Positions 1-8,100 of a stretch of DNA of 12,230 bases are shown here, piece after piece. Within the stretch, counting starts at the first letter, position 1; every line of letters begins with the position of its first letter. Below the pieces are notes generated by a model that was not told the DNA's origin, did not search any database, and saw only the letters and a list, made by a program, of their open reading frames with translations. Both the position numbers and the translations under genes were made by a program. The stretch comes from Parvibaculum sp. (lineage in GTDB: Bacteria; Pseudomonadota; Alphaproteobacteria; Parvibaculales; Parvibaculaceae): positions 1 to 12,230 of the forward strand of contig JACIYQ010000366.1 of NCBI GenBank assembly GCA_014359855.1. Direction: 5' to 3'.

Positions 1-80
1 ATGTCTTCGATGTCACCTACCGTTCTTAAAGCGGTCTGAAAGCGACCACGCGGATGCTTTTTGTCGCCCGAACGACGGAC

Positions 81-120
81 CCATATGGAATTCATCCCGA
101 CCGAATGGTCTTCCATATGG
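81..120. promoter_or_regulatory. Nested dyads in front of the RepA-like ATPase gene, candidate operator
   Basis: CCATATGGAA at 81-90 is repeated in inverted orientation as TTCCATATGG at 111-120. Each arm contains the self-palindrome CCATATGG. Between them lies a second dyad, GACC-GAAT-GGTC (99-110). The right arm abuts the ribosome binding site GGAG (119-122) of the ATPase gene at 131, so a protein bound here could control transcription or translation of that gene. An AlpA-like or plasmid-type regulator encoded upstream would be a natural ligand, but this is inference. The 130 bases before the gene hold no other recognisable gene. The ATPase reading frame is open leftward to base 2, so a longer start outside the window cannot be strictly excluded. 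Confidence 0.45.
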
Positions 121-130
121 AGCAGCAGCA

Positions 131-1192
131 ATGACAAATCCGACCACCTACCCGATGTCTTCCCGTCCCTTCGCGGAGGACGCCAAGTCCTGCGGCTTCA
201 CGTCGCTTCCTGAAGTGCTCGGGCGCGAGTTTCCCGTTGACCTCATCTGGGACTTGTTTCCACAGGTGGGCACGGCCTGCCTCTTTGGTGCGCCGGGCAC
301 AGGTAAATCATTCGTCGCCTTCAACATCGTCATGTCGGTGGCCGCTGGCCTCGATGTTCTGGGCCGCAGGAGCCTTCAAGGCATGACGGTCTATCTCTCG
401 ACCGAAGGGAAATCGGGCCTGAAGGCGCGGGCTATGGCGTGGGCGGAGGCGCGCGGCACGGACATAAGCGACTTGCCCGTCGCTCTCATCGAACAGCCGA
501 TGAACCTGCGGGAGAAGGAAACGGTTGCCAAGCTCATCGACCGTATCAAGCAGCTTGAAGCTGCTTCCGGTATCCCGTGCCGCTTCATCTGCGTCGATAC
601 GCTGTCGCAATGTCTCTTCGGCGACGAGAACCGGCAGGAAGACATGGCGGAGTTCACCGGCGCTATGACCCGCATTGCCAACGCGCTGACCACGCAAGTT
701 TGCGTGGTTCACCATTCCGGCAAGGACAAGTCGAAGGGTGCGCGCGGCAGTTCCGTCATCAGCGGCAATTTCGACACGCTATTGGCGCTAGAAGAAGACA
801 GCGACGAAGGGCAGTTCGTGCTGCGAACCGATAAGCAGAAGAATGGCGGCAAGGCCGCCGTCTCTATCAAGTTCGAGATGGTCGAATGTGGCGAGGACGG
901 CGATGGCGAGCCGGTCTACTCGCTTGTTGTCTCCGGCGGCAGCGGCGAGCCTGTCGATATTGGCAACGGTAGTCAGCCCGTCAGCCGGTCGCTTACCCCG
1001 AATGGGAAGAAGGTCCTTGAGGTGCTGCGGGCGGCGGGGCCCGATGGGCTCGAACTGGGCGAATGGCGCAAGCGTGTGAGGACCGCGGGCATCGGTTCTG
1101 GTCGGGATGCCACGGCAAATGAATGGACCAAGAAGCTCGTGGAACGCGACTTCGTTGAGGTGCGCCCGGATGGCAAGCATGTAGCGAAGTGA
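131..1192 (+). CDS. RepA-like AAA_25/RecA-fold ATPase (probable helicase of a mobile element)
   Basis: This 353-residue cytoplasmic protein has a RecA-like NTPase core of the RepA/AAA_25 type, the fold of hexameric plasmid replication helicases. The Walker A motif GAPGTGKS is at residues 53-60. A VYLSTEGK segment (87-94) follows, then a Walker B-like strand RFICVDTLSQ (151-160, Asp156). The sensor-like stretch VVHHSGKDKSKGARGSS (192-208) is characteristic of the family. The last 65 or so residues (from about 288) look like a winged-helix domain. The ATG at 131 is preceded by GGAG at a good distance. It lies 223 bases upstream of a relaxase gene on the same strand, which suggests a role in replication or processing of the excised element. 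The family assignment is firm; the exact helicase role is inferred. It could also be a regulatory ATPase. Confidence 0.88.
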   Translation: MTNPTTYPMSSRPFAEDAKSCGFTSLPEVLGREFPVDLIWDLFPQVGTACLFGAPGTGKSFVAFNIVMSVAAGLDVLGRRSLQGMTVYLSTEGKSGLKARAMAWAEARGTDISDLPVALIEQPMNLREKETVAKLIDRIKQLEAASGIPCRFICVDTLSQCLFGDENRQEDMAEFTGAMTRIANALTTQVCVVHHSGKDKSKGARGSSVISGNFDTLLALEEDSDEGQFVLRTDKQKNGGKAAVSIKFEMVECGEDGDGEPVYSLVVSGGSGEPVDIGNGSQPVSRSLTPNGKKVLEVLRAAGPDGLELGEWRKRVRTAGIGSGRDATANEWTKKLVERDFVEVRPDGKHVAK

Positions 1193-1415
1193 TGACCGGC
1201 CGGCGAGAATGGCCGCCTCTTCGCGGTGGCTTCCGCCGCTTTCGGGCGCGCATCGCGCGCCTGGCGCCGCAGGCCCGACGTTTATGAGCGCCCGCAATAG
1301 GCAAGCGAATAAACATAGTCGGTCACTATATTTCTGCCTTTCCTCAAAAACATACGCCGCGCATTTGACTGCTCCCGAATGGCTCCTATGTCGACCGGAG
1401 AAAGGAAGCGGGGCG
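1193..1415 (+). other. Intergenic region with candidate oriT of the relaxase
   Basis: This 223-base gap between the ATPase and relaxase genes holds two striking dyads. GGCGCGC-ATC-GCGCGCC (1245-1261) is a perfect 7-bp stem with a 3-base loop and no T-tract, so it is a poor intrinsic terminator. ATAGT-CGGTC-ACTAT (1315-1329) sits in an abruptly AT-richer stretch. In known MobV plasmids oriT lies just upstream of the mob gene and contains short inverted repeats around the nick, so this is the expected place. Read on the minus strand, the second dyad contains TATAGTG, recalling the nick region of pMV158 as I remember it. The relaxase promoter could also be here. Confidence 0.4.
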
Positions 1416-2528
1416 ATGGCGTTTCAGTTTCTCCATATCAACACTGTGGCCCGCGCCGTTCCGAAAAAAGCGGCGACGAAGCGATGGCCGCTGCGCGATG
1501 TGCTGGCGGAAGCCGGTCGGGAAACTGCTGCTTGCCCGCATATCGACGCGCCGCGCCCGCCGAAGCGTCTCTTCGGTCTGACCCTGCCCGATGTCGAGCG
1601 GGTAACATTGCGTCAGGCCGAAGAGGCGCGTGACGCAAAGGGCCGGAAGCTGCGTAAGGACGCGCCCGTCATGTTGTCGGGGGTTCTTTCCTATCCGGTG
1701 GCGCTGGCCGACATGGACGAACGCGCCCGAGCCGACTACGGCGCTTGGGAGGCGCGCTCCTTACGGTGGCTCTCCGGGCGCTATGGCGACACGTTGGCAT
1801 CGGTCGTGCGGCACGAAGACGAGAACTACCCCCACCTTCACTTTTTCATCGTGCCGCACCTGACCGGCGGCAAGAGCCTCGATTTTGAAGCCGTCCATCC
1901 CGGCATCGCGGCGCGGGAGGCCGAGAAGCGGGCAGGCAAGAGCCTCAAAGCAGCCAATCGCGCTTACTGCGATGCGATGAGGGCCTTTCAGGACGATTTC
2001 CATACCCATGTTGGGCTTTTCCACGGGCACCTACGCGAAGGGCCGCGCCGTCGCCGCTTATCGCGCGGAGCCTACTTGGCAGAGAAACGCAACGCAGAAC
2101 GGAGGGCGGAGACCATGATAAAGACGGAAAGCCGGTTGTCGGAGTTGGAGGCGTTCAAGCTGGCTGCTGCCGGTGCGGACAAGGTCCAGCATCGGGCGAA
2201 ACTTCTCGAAAGGGAAGTTTCGGTTCTCCGAGAGGAGAATCGGGCGCTCAAGCTGGAGAAGGCCGACCTCCTGCCGAAGCTTGAGGAAGCTCAGAAGAAG
2301 GGGGAGAGATACCGATTCGATGCCTCCCAGACCGCGAAAGCCTTCGCCACGCTGGTTGCGCTTGTCACTACAGGCCGCGACCGCTTCCGGACTGCGCTCC
2401 TGTCCATGCCTCGGCCTCGGCAGGTGGGGCAGGATGTGTGGCAGCGTCTCAGGGGCTTTCTCACCGGCGCGGACGACGATGAGGGCATGCCGTTCGAGCG
2501 ACGGCGGCGGGGCCATGAGCGGGAGTAG
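1416..2528 (+). CDS. MobV/Mob_Pre-family relaxase (plasmid mobilization/recombination enzyme)
   Basis: The 370-residue product is a DNA relaxase: it should nick one strand at oriT, stay linked to the 5' end and pilot mobilization. The diagnostic family motif HxDExxPHxH is present as HEDENYPHLH (residues 133-142), followed by FFIVP. The N-terminus begins MAFQFLHINT, close to the usual start of the family fold. Residues about 240-300 are rich in Glu, Lys and Leu (LLEREVSVLREENRALKLEK and around) and should form a coiled coil, as in other MobV C-termini. The frame is open up to 1209, but ATG 1416 is preferred: it has AAAGGA upstream, it begins at the domain, and an earlier start would translate the candidate oriT. 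Divergence from Gram-positive MobV proteins is considerable, so the subfamily is uncertain. Confidence 0.85.
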   Translation: MAFQFLHINTVARAVPKKAATKRWPLRDVLAEAGRETAACPHIDAPRPPKRLFGLTLPDVERVTLRQAEEARDAKGRKLRKDAPVMLSGVLSYPVALADMDERARADYGAWEARSLRWLSGRYGDTLASVVRHEDENYPHLHFFIVPHLTGGKSLDFEAVHPGIAAREAEKRAGKSLKAANRAYCDAMRAFQDDFHTHVGLFHGHLREGPRRRRLSRGAYLAEKRNAERRAETMIKTESRLSELEAFKLAAAGADKVQHRAKLLEREVSVLREENRALKLEKADLLPKLEEAQKKGERYRFDASQTAKAFATLVALVTTGRDRFRTALLSMPRPRQVGQDVWQRLRGFLTGADDDEGMPFERRRRGHERE

Positions 2529-2741
2529 GTTCGCGCTACCGCAGCGTGTCGCAAAATACGCTGGGAGGTTCATGGGTTTTGGGAAAATGACCGAGACGGA
2601 GCGGCCAATGAATCCAGCCACTGCCAAAGACTATGTTTGCTGATTGAGACGCACTAGGGTCGCCGATAAATTGTGCGAGTTGGCATCTACGGTGCCATTC
2701 TTGCCGCTAGTTGATGGGCCGGATGAGAACTTGGCGCGGGG

Positions 2742-3539
2742 TCAATGCTCCTTGTTCGACACTGCGCGATGGAGCGGTATATTTTTCCGGCGAAGATAAT
2801 CAGCCAGAATCAACGCGTGCTTTTCATCGGCACAACTTCCAATTATCACCCTGCGAATAGGCGGCATAGCGATTCTTAGTTCGTAAGCGGGGTCTTCGCG
2901 AATCTCCACCACCCGCCATTCTTGTTCTTCCCTGAACGACGCTTGCTTTTGAATGCAAAAGAATATTGGAAAGAAGGGGTTGAGCGTATCTGCGTTTCGC
3001 GATGCGGTAGTGAGCATCCACGCTTTGACATAATTATCAAGGGTGCGTGGGTGTCGTTTGCGATAGAAGACAGGGTAGAGTTTGTCCCTAATTTGAGAAA
3101 TCCGTCGCCGGTCTCTATCGAGCACGTCTTCGGTGGGAGAGAAGAAATCATATTCAATGCAGAAGCCTCTACTCTGACCCCCGTATTTCTCCCACATGCC
3201 CTGTGAGGAGCATGAGGCAGACAGAGATAGGACGCGGTACTTGCGACGAACTTCATCTTCTATCAACTTAAAATCAGGGCTCCTTGAGCGAATTCCTGTG
3301 TCGGTTTTATCTACAAAAGAATTTGGTCTAGCAGCCCAGAGCACATTGTCTTGCAGTGCCTCAAGATGCTGATTGTTGAACTCTCTGTATTTGTAAAGTA
3401 GGCGCGGGATTTGGGGGGCTTTGGCTGCGCGTGCGCAAGAAATATCGATTCTGCGAGGGTCTGGATGAAATAGGTGTCGAACAAGCGTCCTGTGCCAAGG
3501 CTGCATTTGAAAATGGTCGCCAGAAACAAATTGGTCCAT
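2742..3539 (-). CDS. DUF2971-family protein, cargo gene of the element
   Basis: The 265-residue protein matches the DUF2971 pattern: LLYKYREFNN (47-56), LWAARPNSFVDKTD (67-80, the usual F-x-D-x-x-D region), MWEKYGGQSRGFCIEYD (115-131), and FREEQEWR (202-209). The biochemical function of the family is not established. No signal peptide or membrane segment is seen. Relative to typical members it has an N-terminal extension of about 45 residues. The start is supported by AGGGA seven bases upstream of ATG 3539. The gene is on the opposite strand to the ATPase and relaxase genes and is clearly poorer in GC, as expected for recently acquired cargo. It is the only cargo gene visible. A defence or toxin-like role is possible from the context, but nothing in the sequence proves it. 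Confidence 0.8.
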   Translation of the reverse strand: MDQFVSGDHFQMQPWHRTLVRHLFHPDPRRIDISCARAAKAPQIPRLLYKYREFNNQHLEALQDNVLWAARPNSFVDKTDTGIRSRSPDFKLIEDEVRRKYRVLSLSASCSSQGMWEKYGGQSRGFCIEYDFFSPTEDVLDRDRRRISQIRDKLYPVFYRKRHPRTLDNYVKAWMLTTASRNADTLNPFFPIFFCIQKQASFREEQEWRVVEIREDPAYELRIAMPPIRRVIIGSCADEKHALILADYLRRKNIPLHRAVSNKEH

Positions 3540-3587
3540 GAATGGTCCCTGACTGTGTTGTTTGGAGCCAGCCTATAGAATAAACTC

Positions 3588-3605
3588 TGGGGTGTAATTG
3601 GGGTG
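3588..3605 (+). repeat. Tandem 7-bp direct repeat, 11-bp period, near the att site
   Basis: TGGGGTG (3588-3594) is repeated exactly at 3599-3605 with the 4-base spacer TAAT. The repeats start about 90 bases inside the element from the att core. Helically phased direct repeats at this distance are typical of integrase arm-type or excisionase sites. They also lie about 50 bases upstream of the DUF2971 start on the minus strand, so they could instead be an operator for that gene. Confidence 0.45.
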
Positions 3606-3614
3606 CAACTACCT

Positions 3615-3632
3615 CGAAAAACGCCGTTTTCG
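3615..3632. repeat. Inverted repeat CGAAAA-N6-TTTTCG
   Basis: CGAAAA (3615-3620) pairs with TTTTCG (3627-3632) around ACGCCG. It could be a terminator-like stem or a protein site at the element end. No gene on either strand ends right before it, so a protein site is somewhat more likely. The rest of 3540-3680 holds no gene. Confidence 0.3.
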
Positions 3633-3680
3633 GACCAAGCGGGGACGCCTTTTCCCTTTTCTTTCAACGGTCCCCGAATC

Positions 3681-3736
3681 TGACCCCCTTCTTGACATCG
3701 AAGGGGTCACAGGTTCAATCCCTGTCACGCCCACCA
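3681..3736 (+). other. Element attachment site (att) with recombinase core and tRNA 3' end
   Basis: TGACCCCCTTC (3681-3691) and GAAGGGGTCA (3700-3709) form an inverted repeat, with one extra C in the left arm. They flank the 8-base spacer TTGACATC, which coincides with the tRNA anticodon loop. Tyrosine recombinases bind inverted half-sites around a 6-8-base overlap, and many tRNA-targeting integrases cross over in the anticodon loop. The right half-site is tRNA sequence. The left half-site does not restore the anticodon stem (CTTCG would be required) and so should be element DNA. This marks the boundary between element and chromosome. Confidence 0.75.
3692..3736 (+). pseudogene. 3' half of a tRNA gene, probably tRNA-Val(GAC)
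   Basis: Every part of a tRNA 3' half can be assigned: anticodon loop TTGACAT (3692-3698, anticodon GAC at 3694-3696), anticodon stem 3' strand CGAAG (3699-3703), variable loop GGGTC (3704-3708), T-stem ACAGG/CCTGT around the loop TTCAATC (3709-3725), acceptor strand CACGCCC (3726-3732), discriminator A and encoded CCA (3734-3736). The matching acceptor 5' strand GGGCGTG, the D-arm and the CTTCG strand are absent upstream, so this is a truncated copy and not a functional gene. The Val(GAC) identity depends on the loop frame and is probable. Confidence 0.8.
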
Positions 3737-3772
3737 TTGCCATCCGTTTCCGATCACCCGGAGTTGTTCCTT

Positions 3773-3792
3773 CACGGCCGTTTTTTGCCGTG
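3773..3792. terminator. Hairpin downstream of the tRNA end, possible terminator
   Basis: CACGGC (3773-3778) pairs with GCCGTG (3787-3792) across a loop containing six Ts. The position 37 bases after the tRNA CCA end suggests it once terminated the tRNA transcript. The T-run is in the loop and not after the stem, so it is not a canonical intrinsic terminator. The remaining intergenic DNA up to 3945 shows no gene; it should contain the promoter of the efflux operon, but no convincing -35/-10 pair was found. Confidence 0.3.
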
Positions 3793-3945
3793 TCCTTGGG
3801 GGCATGCTGGCAAATTGCCATTTTCGCGCCCCGGTAAATGGCCTATTCCAGACCATCCACGCCGCCCACCTGTTTCCTTGCGCGATGCGCCGGCCGGCAG
3901 GGCGCATGGGCCGTCCGACAGGTTGCAGCCTCAAGAGCGATATTC

Positions 3946-5085
3946 ATGAAGTTCGATATCCAGTCCCTGAAGACGCTTTCTCCCCGCACCATGCTGATCG
4001 TTCTCGGCGCCGTTCTTCTGGCAGCGCTCGCGGTGCTGTTCGTCTACAGGCTTTACGGCGTTGTCCTGGGACAGGGACAGCAGGGCGGTTGGCCGGCGCC
4101 CGTGGTCGAAGCGGTTGAGGCTCAAAAAAGGGATGTCAATCTTCATGTCTCGGCGCTCGGTACGCTGCAGGCCGACCAGGCGATCACTGTGCGCCCCGAG
4201 ATTACCGGTATCGTCACGAGCATCGACTTCGAGGATGGCGAGCGCGTCGAAAAAGGCGACCTCATCATCACGCTGGACGACAAGGATCTGACAGCGCGGC
4301 TTATGCAGGCCGAGGCGCGGTTGACGCTGACGCGCGCGAACTATCAGCGCGCGCAGCAGCTGTTGAAGCAGGGTTCGGGCACAGCGCGCGCGCGCGACGA
4401 GGCACTCAACGATTTCAAGTCGGCGGAAGCAGAAGTCGCCGCGGCGGAGACCGCGCTGCACAAGGCGACCATCACGGCGCCTTTCAGCGGCATCATCGGA
4501 TTGCGGCAGGTGAGCCTCGGCGAGTATGTGACCGCCGGACAGGCGATCACGACGCTTGCCGATGTGGACAATCTTCGCATCGATTTTCGCGTCTCCGAGG
4601 TTTTTCTGACCGAGGTCGGAAAAGGACAGGAAGTGAACGTCGTCTTCGATGCGTTGCCTGAGCAGGTTTATACAGGGGTCATCAGCGCGCTCGATCCTGT
4701 GGTGAGCGTCGAGGGGCGGGCACTCAGCGTTCGCGCGATCATCCGGAATGTCGATGGAAAGCTCCGGCCCGGCCTTTTCGGCCGTGTCGAGATCGTCACC
4801 GACACGCGCCGCTCGATCATGCTGCCGGAAGCTGCGATCGTGACGACGCCAACTGGCGACAAGGCCGTGTTCATCGTCGTCGACGGGCACGCAAAGATGA
4901 GCCCCGTGACAATCGGCACGCGCTTGCCGGGCGAAGTCGAAGTCCTGGCAGGCGTCGCGGACGGCGACACGGTGATTGTGAGCGGGCAGCTCAAGGTTCA
5001 GAACGGTGCGCCGGTCGAGGTCTCGACTGGCGAAGAGGCGGGATCTGCGTCGCCCCAAGCGGGCGGCAAGGCCGCGGCCGAATAG
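3946..5085 (+). CDS. RND efflux periplasmic adaptor subunit (HlyD/MFP family)
   Basis: The 379-residue protein bridges an inner-membrane RND pump to an outer-membrane channel. A membrane anchor spans about residues 15-36. A biotinyl-lipoyl half (ITVRPEITGIVTSIDFEDGERVEKGD, about 80-105) is followed by an alpha-hairpin (about 112-172), the second lipoyl half (ATITAPFSGIIGLRQ at 174-188), and the beta-barrel and membrane-proximal domains. No lipobox Cys is present, so it is anchored by its N-terminal helix. The frame is open from 3838, but ATG 3946 is preferred: the membrane anchor follows at once, AAGAG lies upstream, and the extra N-terminus looks non-coding. The stop is 15 bases before the permease start, indicating one operon. 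Substrate cannot be told from sequence. Confidence 0.92.
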   Translation: MKFDIQSLKTLSPRTMLIVLGAVLLAALAVLFVYRLYGVVLGQGQQGGWPAPVVEAVEAQKRDVNLHVSALGTLQADQAITVRPEITGIVTSIDFEDGERVEKGDLIITLDDKDLTARLMQAEARLTLTRANYQRAQQLLKQGSGTARARDEALNDFKSAEAEVAAAETALHKATITAPFSGIIGLRQVSLGEYVTAGQAITTLADVDNLRIDFRVSEVFLTEVGKGQEVNVVFDALPEQVYTGVISALDPVVSVEGRALSVRAIIRNVDGKLRPGLFGRVEIVTDTRRSIMLPEAAIVTTPTGDKAVFIVVDGHAKMSPVTIGTRLPGEVEVLAGVADGDTVIVSGQLKVQNGAPVEVSTGEEAGSASPQAGGKAAAE

Positions 5086-5100
5086 GCAGGGAAAAGGGAC

Positions 5101-8100
5101 GTGAATATTTCCGAGCTCTTCATCCGCCGCCCTGTTTTCGCGACGGTCGTCAGCCTTATCCTGATGCTGATCGGTCTCGTCTCGTATGACCGTCTTTCCG
5201 TGCGCGAGTATCCGGAGATCGACGAGCCGGTCGTGACGGTGACCACGACCTATCGCGGTGCAAGCGCTTCCGTCATCGAGCGCGAGGTAACGCAACCGCT
5301 CGAAGATTCGATGGCAGGCATCGAAGGCATCGAGGTCCTTTCCTCCACGAGCCGCGCCGAGGAAAGCCAGGTGACGGCACGCTTCACGCTGGAGACCGAT
5401 CCCGATGTCGCGGCAAGCGACGTGCGCGATCGCGTCGGCCGTGCGCGCGGAAATCTCCCGGACGAGATCGACGAGCCCATCATCGCCAAGGTCGAGGCGG
5501 ATGCGCAGCCCATCATGTACATCGCCTTCAAGAGCGATCGCATGTCCGGGCTCGAAATTACCGATTATCTCGACCGCATCGTAACCGACCGGCTGCAAAA
5601 CCAGCCAGGCGTCGCTCAGGTGACGATTTTCGGCGGCCGCGAATATTCGATGCGCATCTGGGTCGACCGCTCGCGGCTCGCGGCCTACGGCCTCACCGTT
5701 CAGGATGTCGAGAATGCGGTGCGTGCGCAGAACGCAGAAATTCCTTCGGGCCGCATCGAGAGCATCGACCGCGAATTCACGGTGCTCGCAAAGACCGCCC
5801 TCCAGACTCCGGAGGAGTTCGGCAACATCGTCGTGAAAGAGACGGACGGTTTTCAGGTGCGTCTCAACCAGGTGGCGCGCGTCGAGGTGGCGGCTGCAAA
5901 CGAGCGCCGGTCGGCAACCTATAACGGCGAGACCTCGATCTCGCTGGGCGTGATCAAACAGGCGACGGCGAACCCGCTGGAGGTGGCCGCGAATGTTCGA
6001 AAGGTGCTGGACGATCTTGTGCCGACGTTGCCCATCGGCATGGCATCCTTCGTCAGCTACGATACATCCATCTTCATCGCTGAATCGATCAACTCGGTTT
6101 ATGAGACGATCTTCGAGGCGGTCATCCTCGTCGTTCTCGTGATCTTCGTCTTCCTGCGGACGCTCCGGGCTTCGTTCATTCCGGTCGTCACGATACCGAT
6201 TTCGCTGATCACGAGCTTTGCCATCATGCTGATGCTCGGCTTCAGCATCAATACGCTGACGCTGCTGGCGATGGTGCTGGCGATCGGCCTCGTGGTGGAC
6301 GATGCGATCGTGATGCTCGAGAACATCTATCGCCACATCGAAGAGGGGAAAGCACCTTTCCAGGCCGCGATCGACGGCTCGAAGCAGATTACCTTCGCCG
6401 TCATTGCAATGACACTTACTTTGGCCGCGGTCTATGCGCCGGTGGGCTTTGCCGAAGGGCGGACGGGCAAGCTCTTTCTGGAATTCGCGCTCACGCTGGC
6501 GGGAACCGTGGTTGTGTCGGGCTTCATTGCGCTGACGCTGACGCCGATGCTCTGCTCGAAGCTGCTCCGCCACGAAACGAAGGAAAGCCGCCTTCAGCGC
6601 TGGCTGCGCGAGCGCCTGGATGCGCTGGACGCGGGCTACAAGCATCTGCTCGGCCAGGCGCTTGGCCGTCGCGGGCTGATCGTCGGCATCGCCGCGGCGG
6701 TCGCCCTTTCGTGCGCCGGTCTCTTCTCGTTGTTGCGGCAGGAGCTGGCGCCGTTCGAAGACCGCGGGACGCTGCTCATCGTCGGGCAGGCACCGCAAGG
6801 GGCGACCCTTGAGTTTTCGCGGCGCTATGCCAAGCAGATCGAAACGCTCCTTGTCGATATTCCCGAAGTAACGGGATATCTCGTCGTTTCCGGGTCTCCG
6901 CAGATCACCGACCTCGTCTCCTTCTCGCGCCTTGTGCATTGGGGAGAGCGCAGCCGCTCGCAGCAGGAAATCGTCGCCGAGCTGCAGCCGAAGCTCGGGC
7001 GGATACCGGGCATCATGGCTTTCGCCGTCAATCCGCCATCGCTCGGACAGAGCGGCCGGTCCCAGCCGGTCGAATATGTCATCCAGGCATCGGGTACCTA
7101 TGAGGAGCTCGAAAGCTACGTGAATGCGATGATGGGTGAGATCCGGCAGCATCCAGGTTTCGTCAATCCGGATACGAACCTCAAGCTGCAGAAGCCGCAA
7201 CTCGACATCCAGGTCAATCGCGACAAGGTGGTGGATCTGGGCATCAGCGTTTCGACCGTCGGTCGCACGCTGGAGACGTTGCTTGGCGGGCGGCAGGTGA
7301 CGCGTTACGAGCAAGGCGGCAAACAGTATGACGTCATCATCCAGGTGGCCGACGACGAACGCCGCACACCGACCGATATTCGCGACATTTACGTGAGCGC
7401 CGGGAAGGGCGAAATGGTGCAGCTATCGAACCTCATCGACGTGAGGGAAACGGTTGCGCCGAATGCGCTCAACCATTTCAACCAGCTGCGTTCGGCAACC
7501 ATTTCGGCATCGCTTTCTCCGGGCTATTCAATGGGTGAAGCGCTCGCTTTCCTGGACGATACGGCGCAGAGGCTTCTTCCCGCGACGGCACAGACGGATC
7601 TCAACGGACAGCTTCGTGAGTTCGTGAAGTCTTCCGGCACCATTGCGGTTACTTTCGTGCTGGCGTTGCTCTTCATCTATCTCGTGCTGGCGGCACAGTT
7701 CGAGAGCTTCGTCGATCCCGTCATCATTCTCGTCAGTGTGCCGCTGTCGCTTGCCGGTGCGCTGATGCTGCTCTTCCTCACAAACACGACGCTCAATATC
7801 TACAGTCAGGTCGGGCTTATCACGCTGGTGGGCCTTATCAGCAAGCACGGCATCCTGATCGTCGAATTCTCGAACCAGCTCCGCGAGAAGGGGATGCCGG
7901 TTTATGACGCCGTCGTCGAAGCGGCGAGCCTTCGCTTGCGTCCTATCCTCATGACCACGGGCGCCATGGTGCTTGGCGCTTTGCCGCTGGCGCTGGCTTC
8001 GGGGGCAGGTGCAGAGAGCCGCAGGTCGATCGGCTATGTCATCGTTGGCGGCATCAGCTTCGGTACGCTGCTGACTCTGTTCGTGGTGCCGACCGTCTAC

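Larger units (their letters stand above)
1..3736. mobile_element. Right-hand part of an integrative mobilizable element (left end outside window)
   Basis: The interval holds a RepA-like ATPase gene, a MobV-type relaxase gene and one opposite-strand cargo gene, and stops at a duplicated tRNA 3' half. Tyrosine-integrase elements that insert into tRNA genes typically leave the intact tRNA beside the integrase and a copy of the tRNA 3' end at the far end, which matches what is seen here. Neither an integrase nor an intact tRNA is in the window, so both are inferred to lie to the left. No type IV secretion genes are present, so transfer would depend on a helper conjugative system. Base composition is lower in GC between about 2640 and 3660 than in the flanking chromosome. 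The right boundary is well supported; the left boundary is unknown. Confidence 0.75.

Noticed and set aside
1..39. ATG at base 1 opening a 12-residue frame, and another frame ending at 29 (VFDVTYRS)
   Set aside because: Either could be the tail of a gene to the left, but the visible part is too short to decide.
2572..2643. Short frame MGFGKMTETERPMNPATAKD... preceded by GGGAGG after the relaxase gene
   Set aside because: It encodes only 23 residues, the ribosome binding site is too close to the ATG, and no family is recognisable. The gap 2529-2741 otherwise shows nothing clear.
3931..7314. Very long open frame on the minus strand (over 1100 codons) opposite the RND adaptor and permease
   Set aside because: It spans two well-supported genes and their junction, and its product is a low-complexity Arg/Asp/His-rich sequence. 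This is the usual mirror frame of GC-rich codon use.
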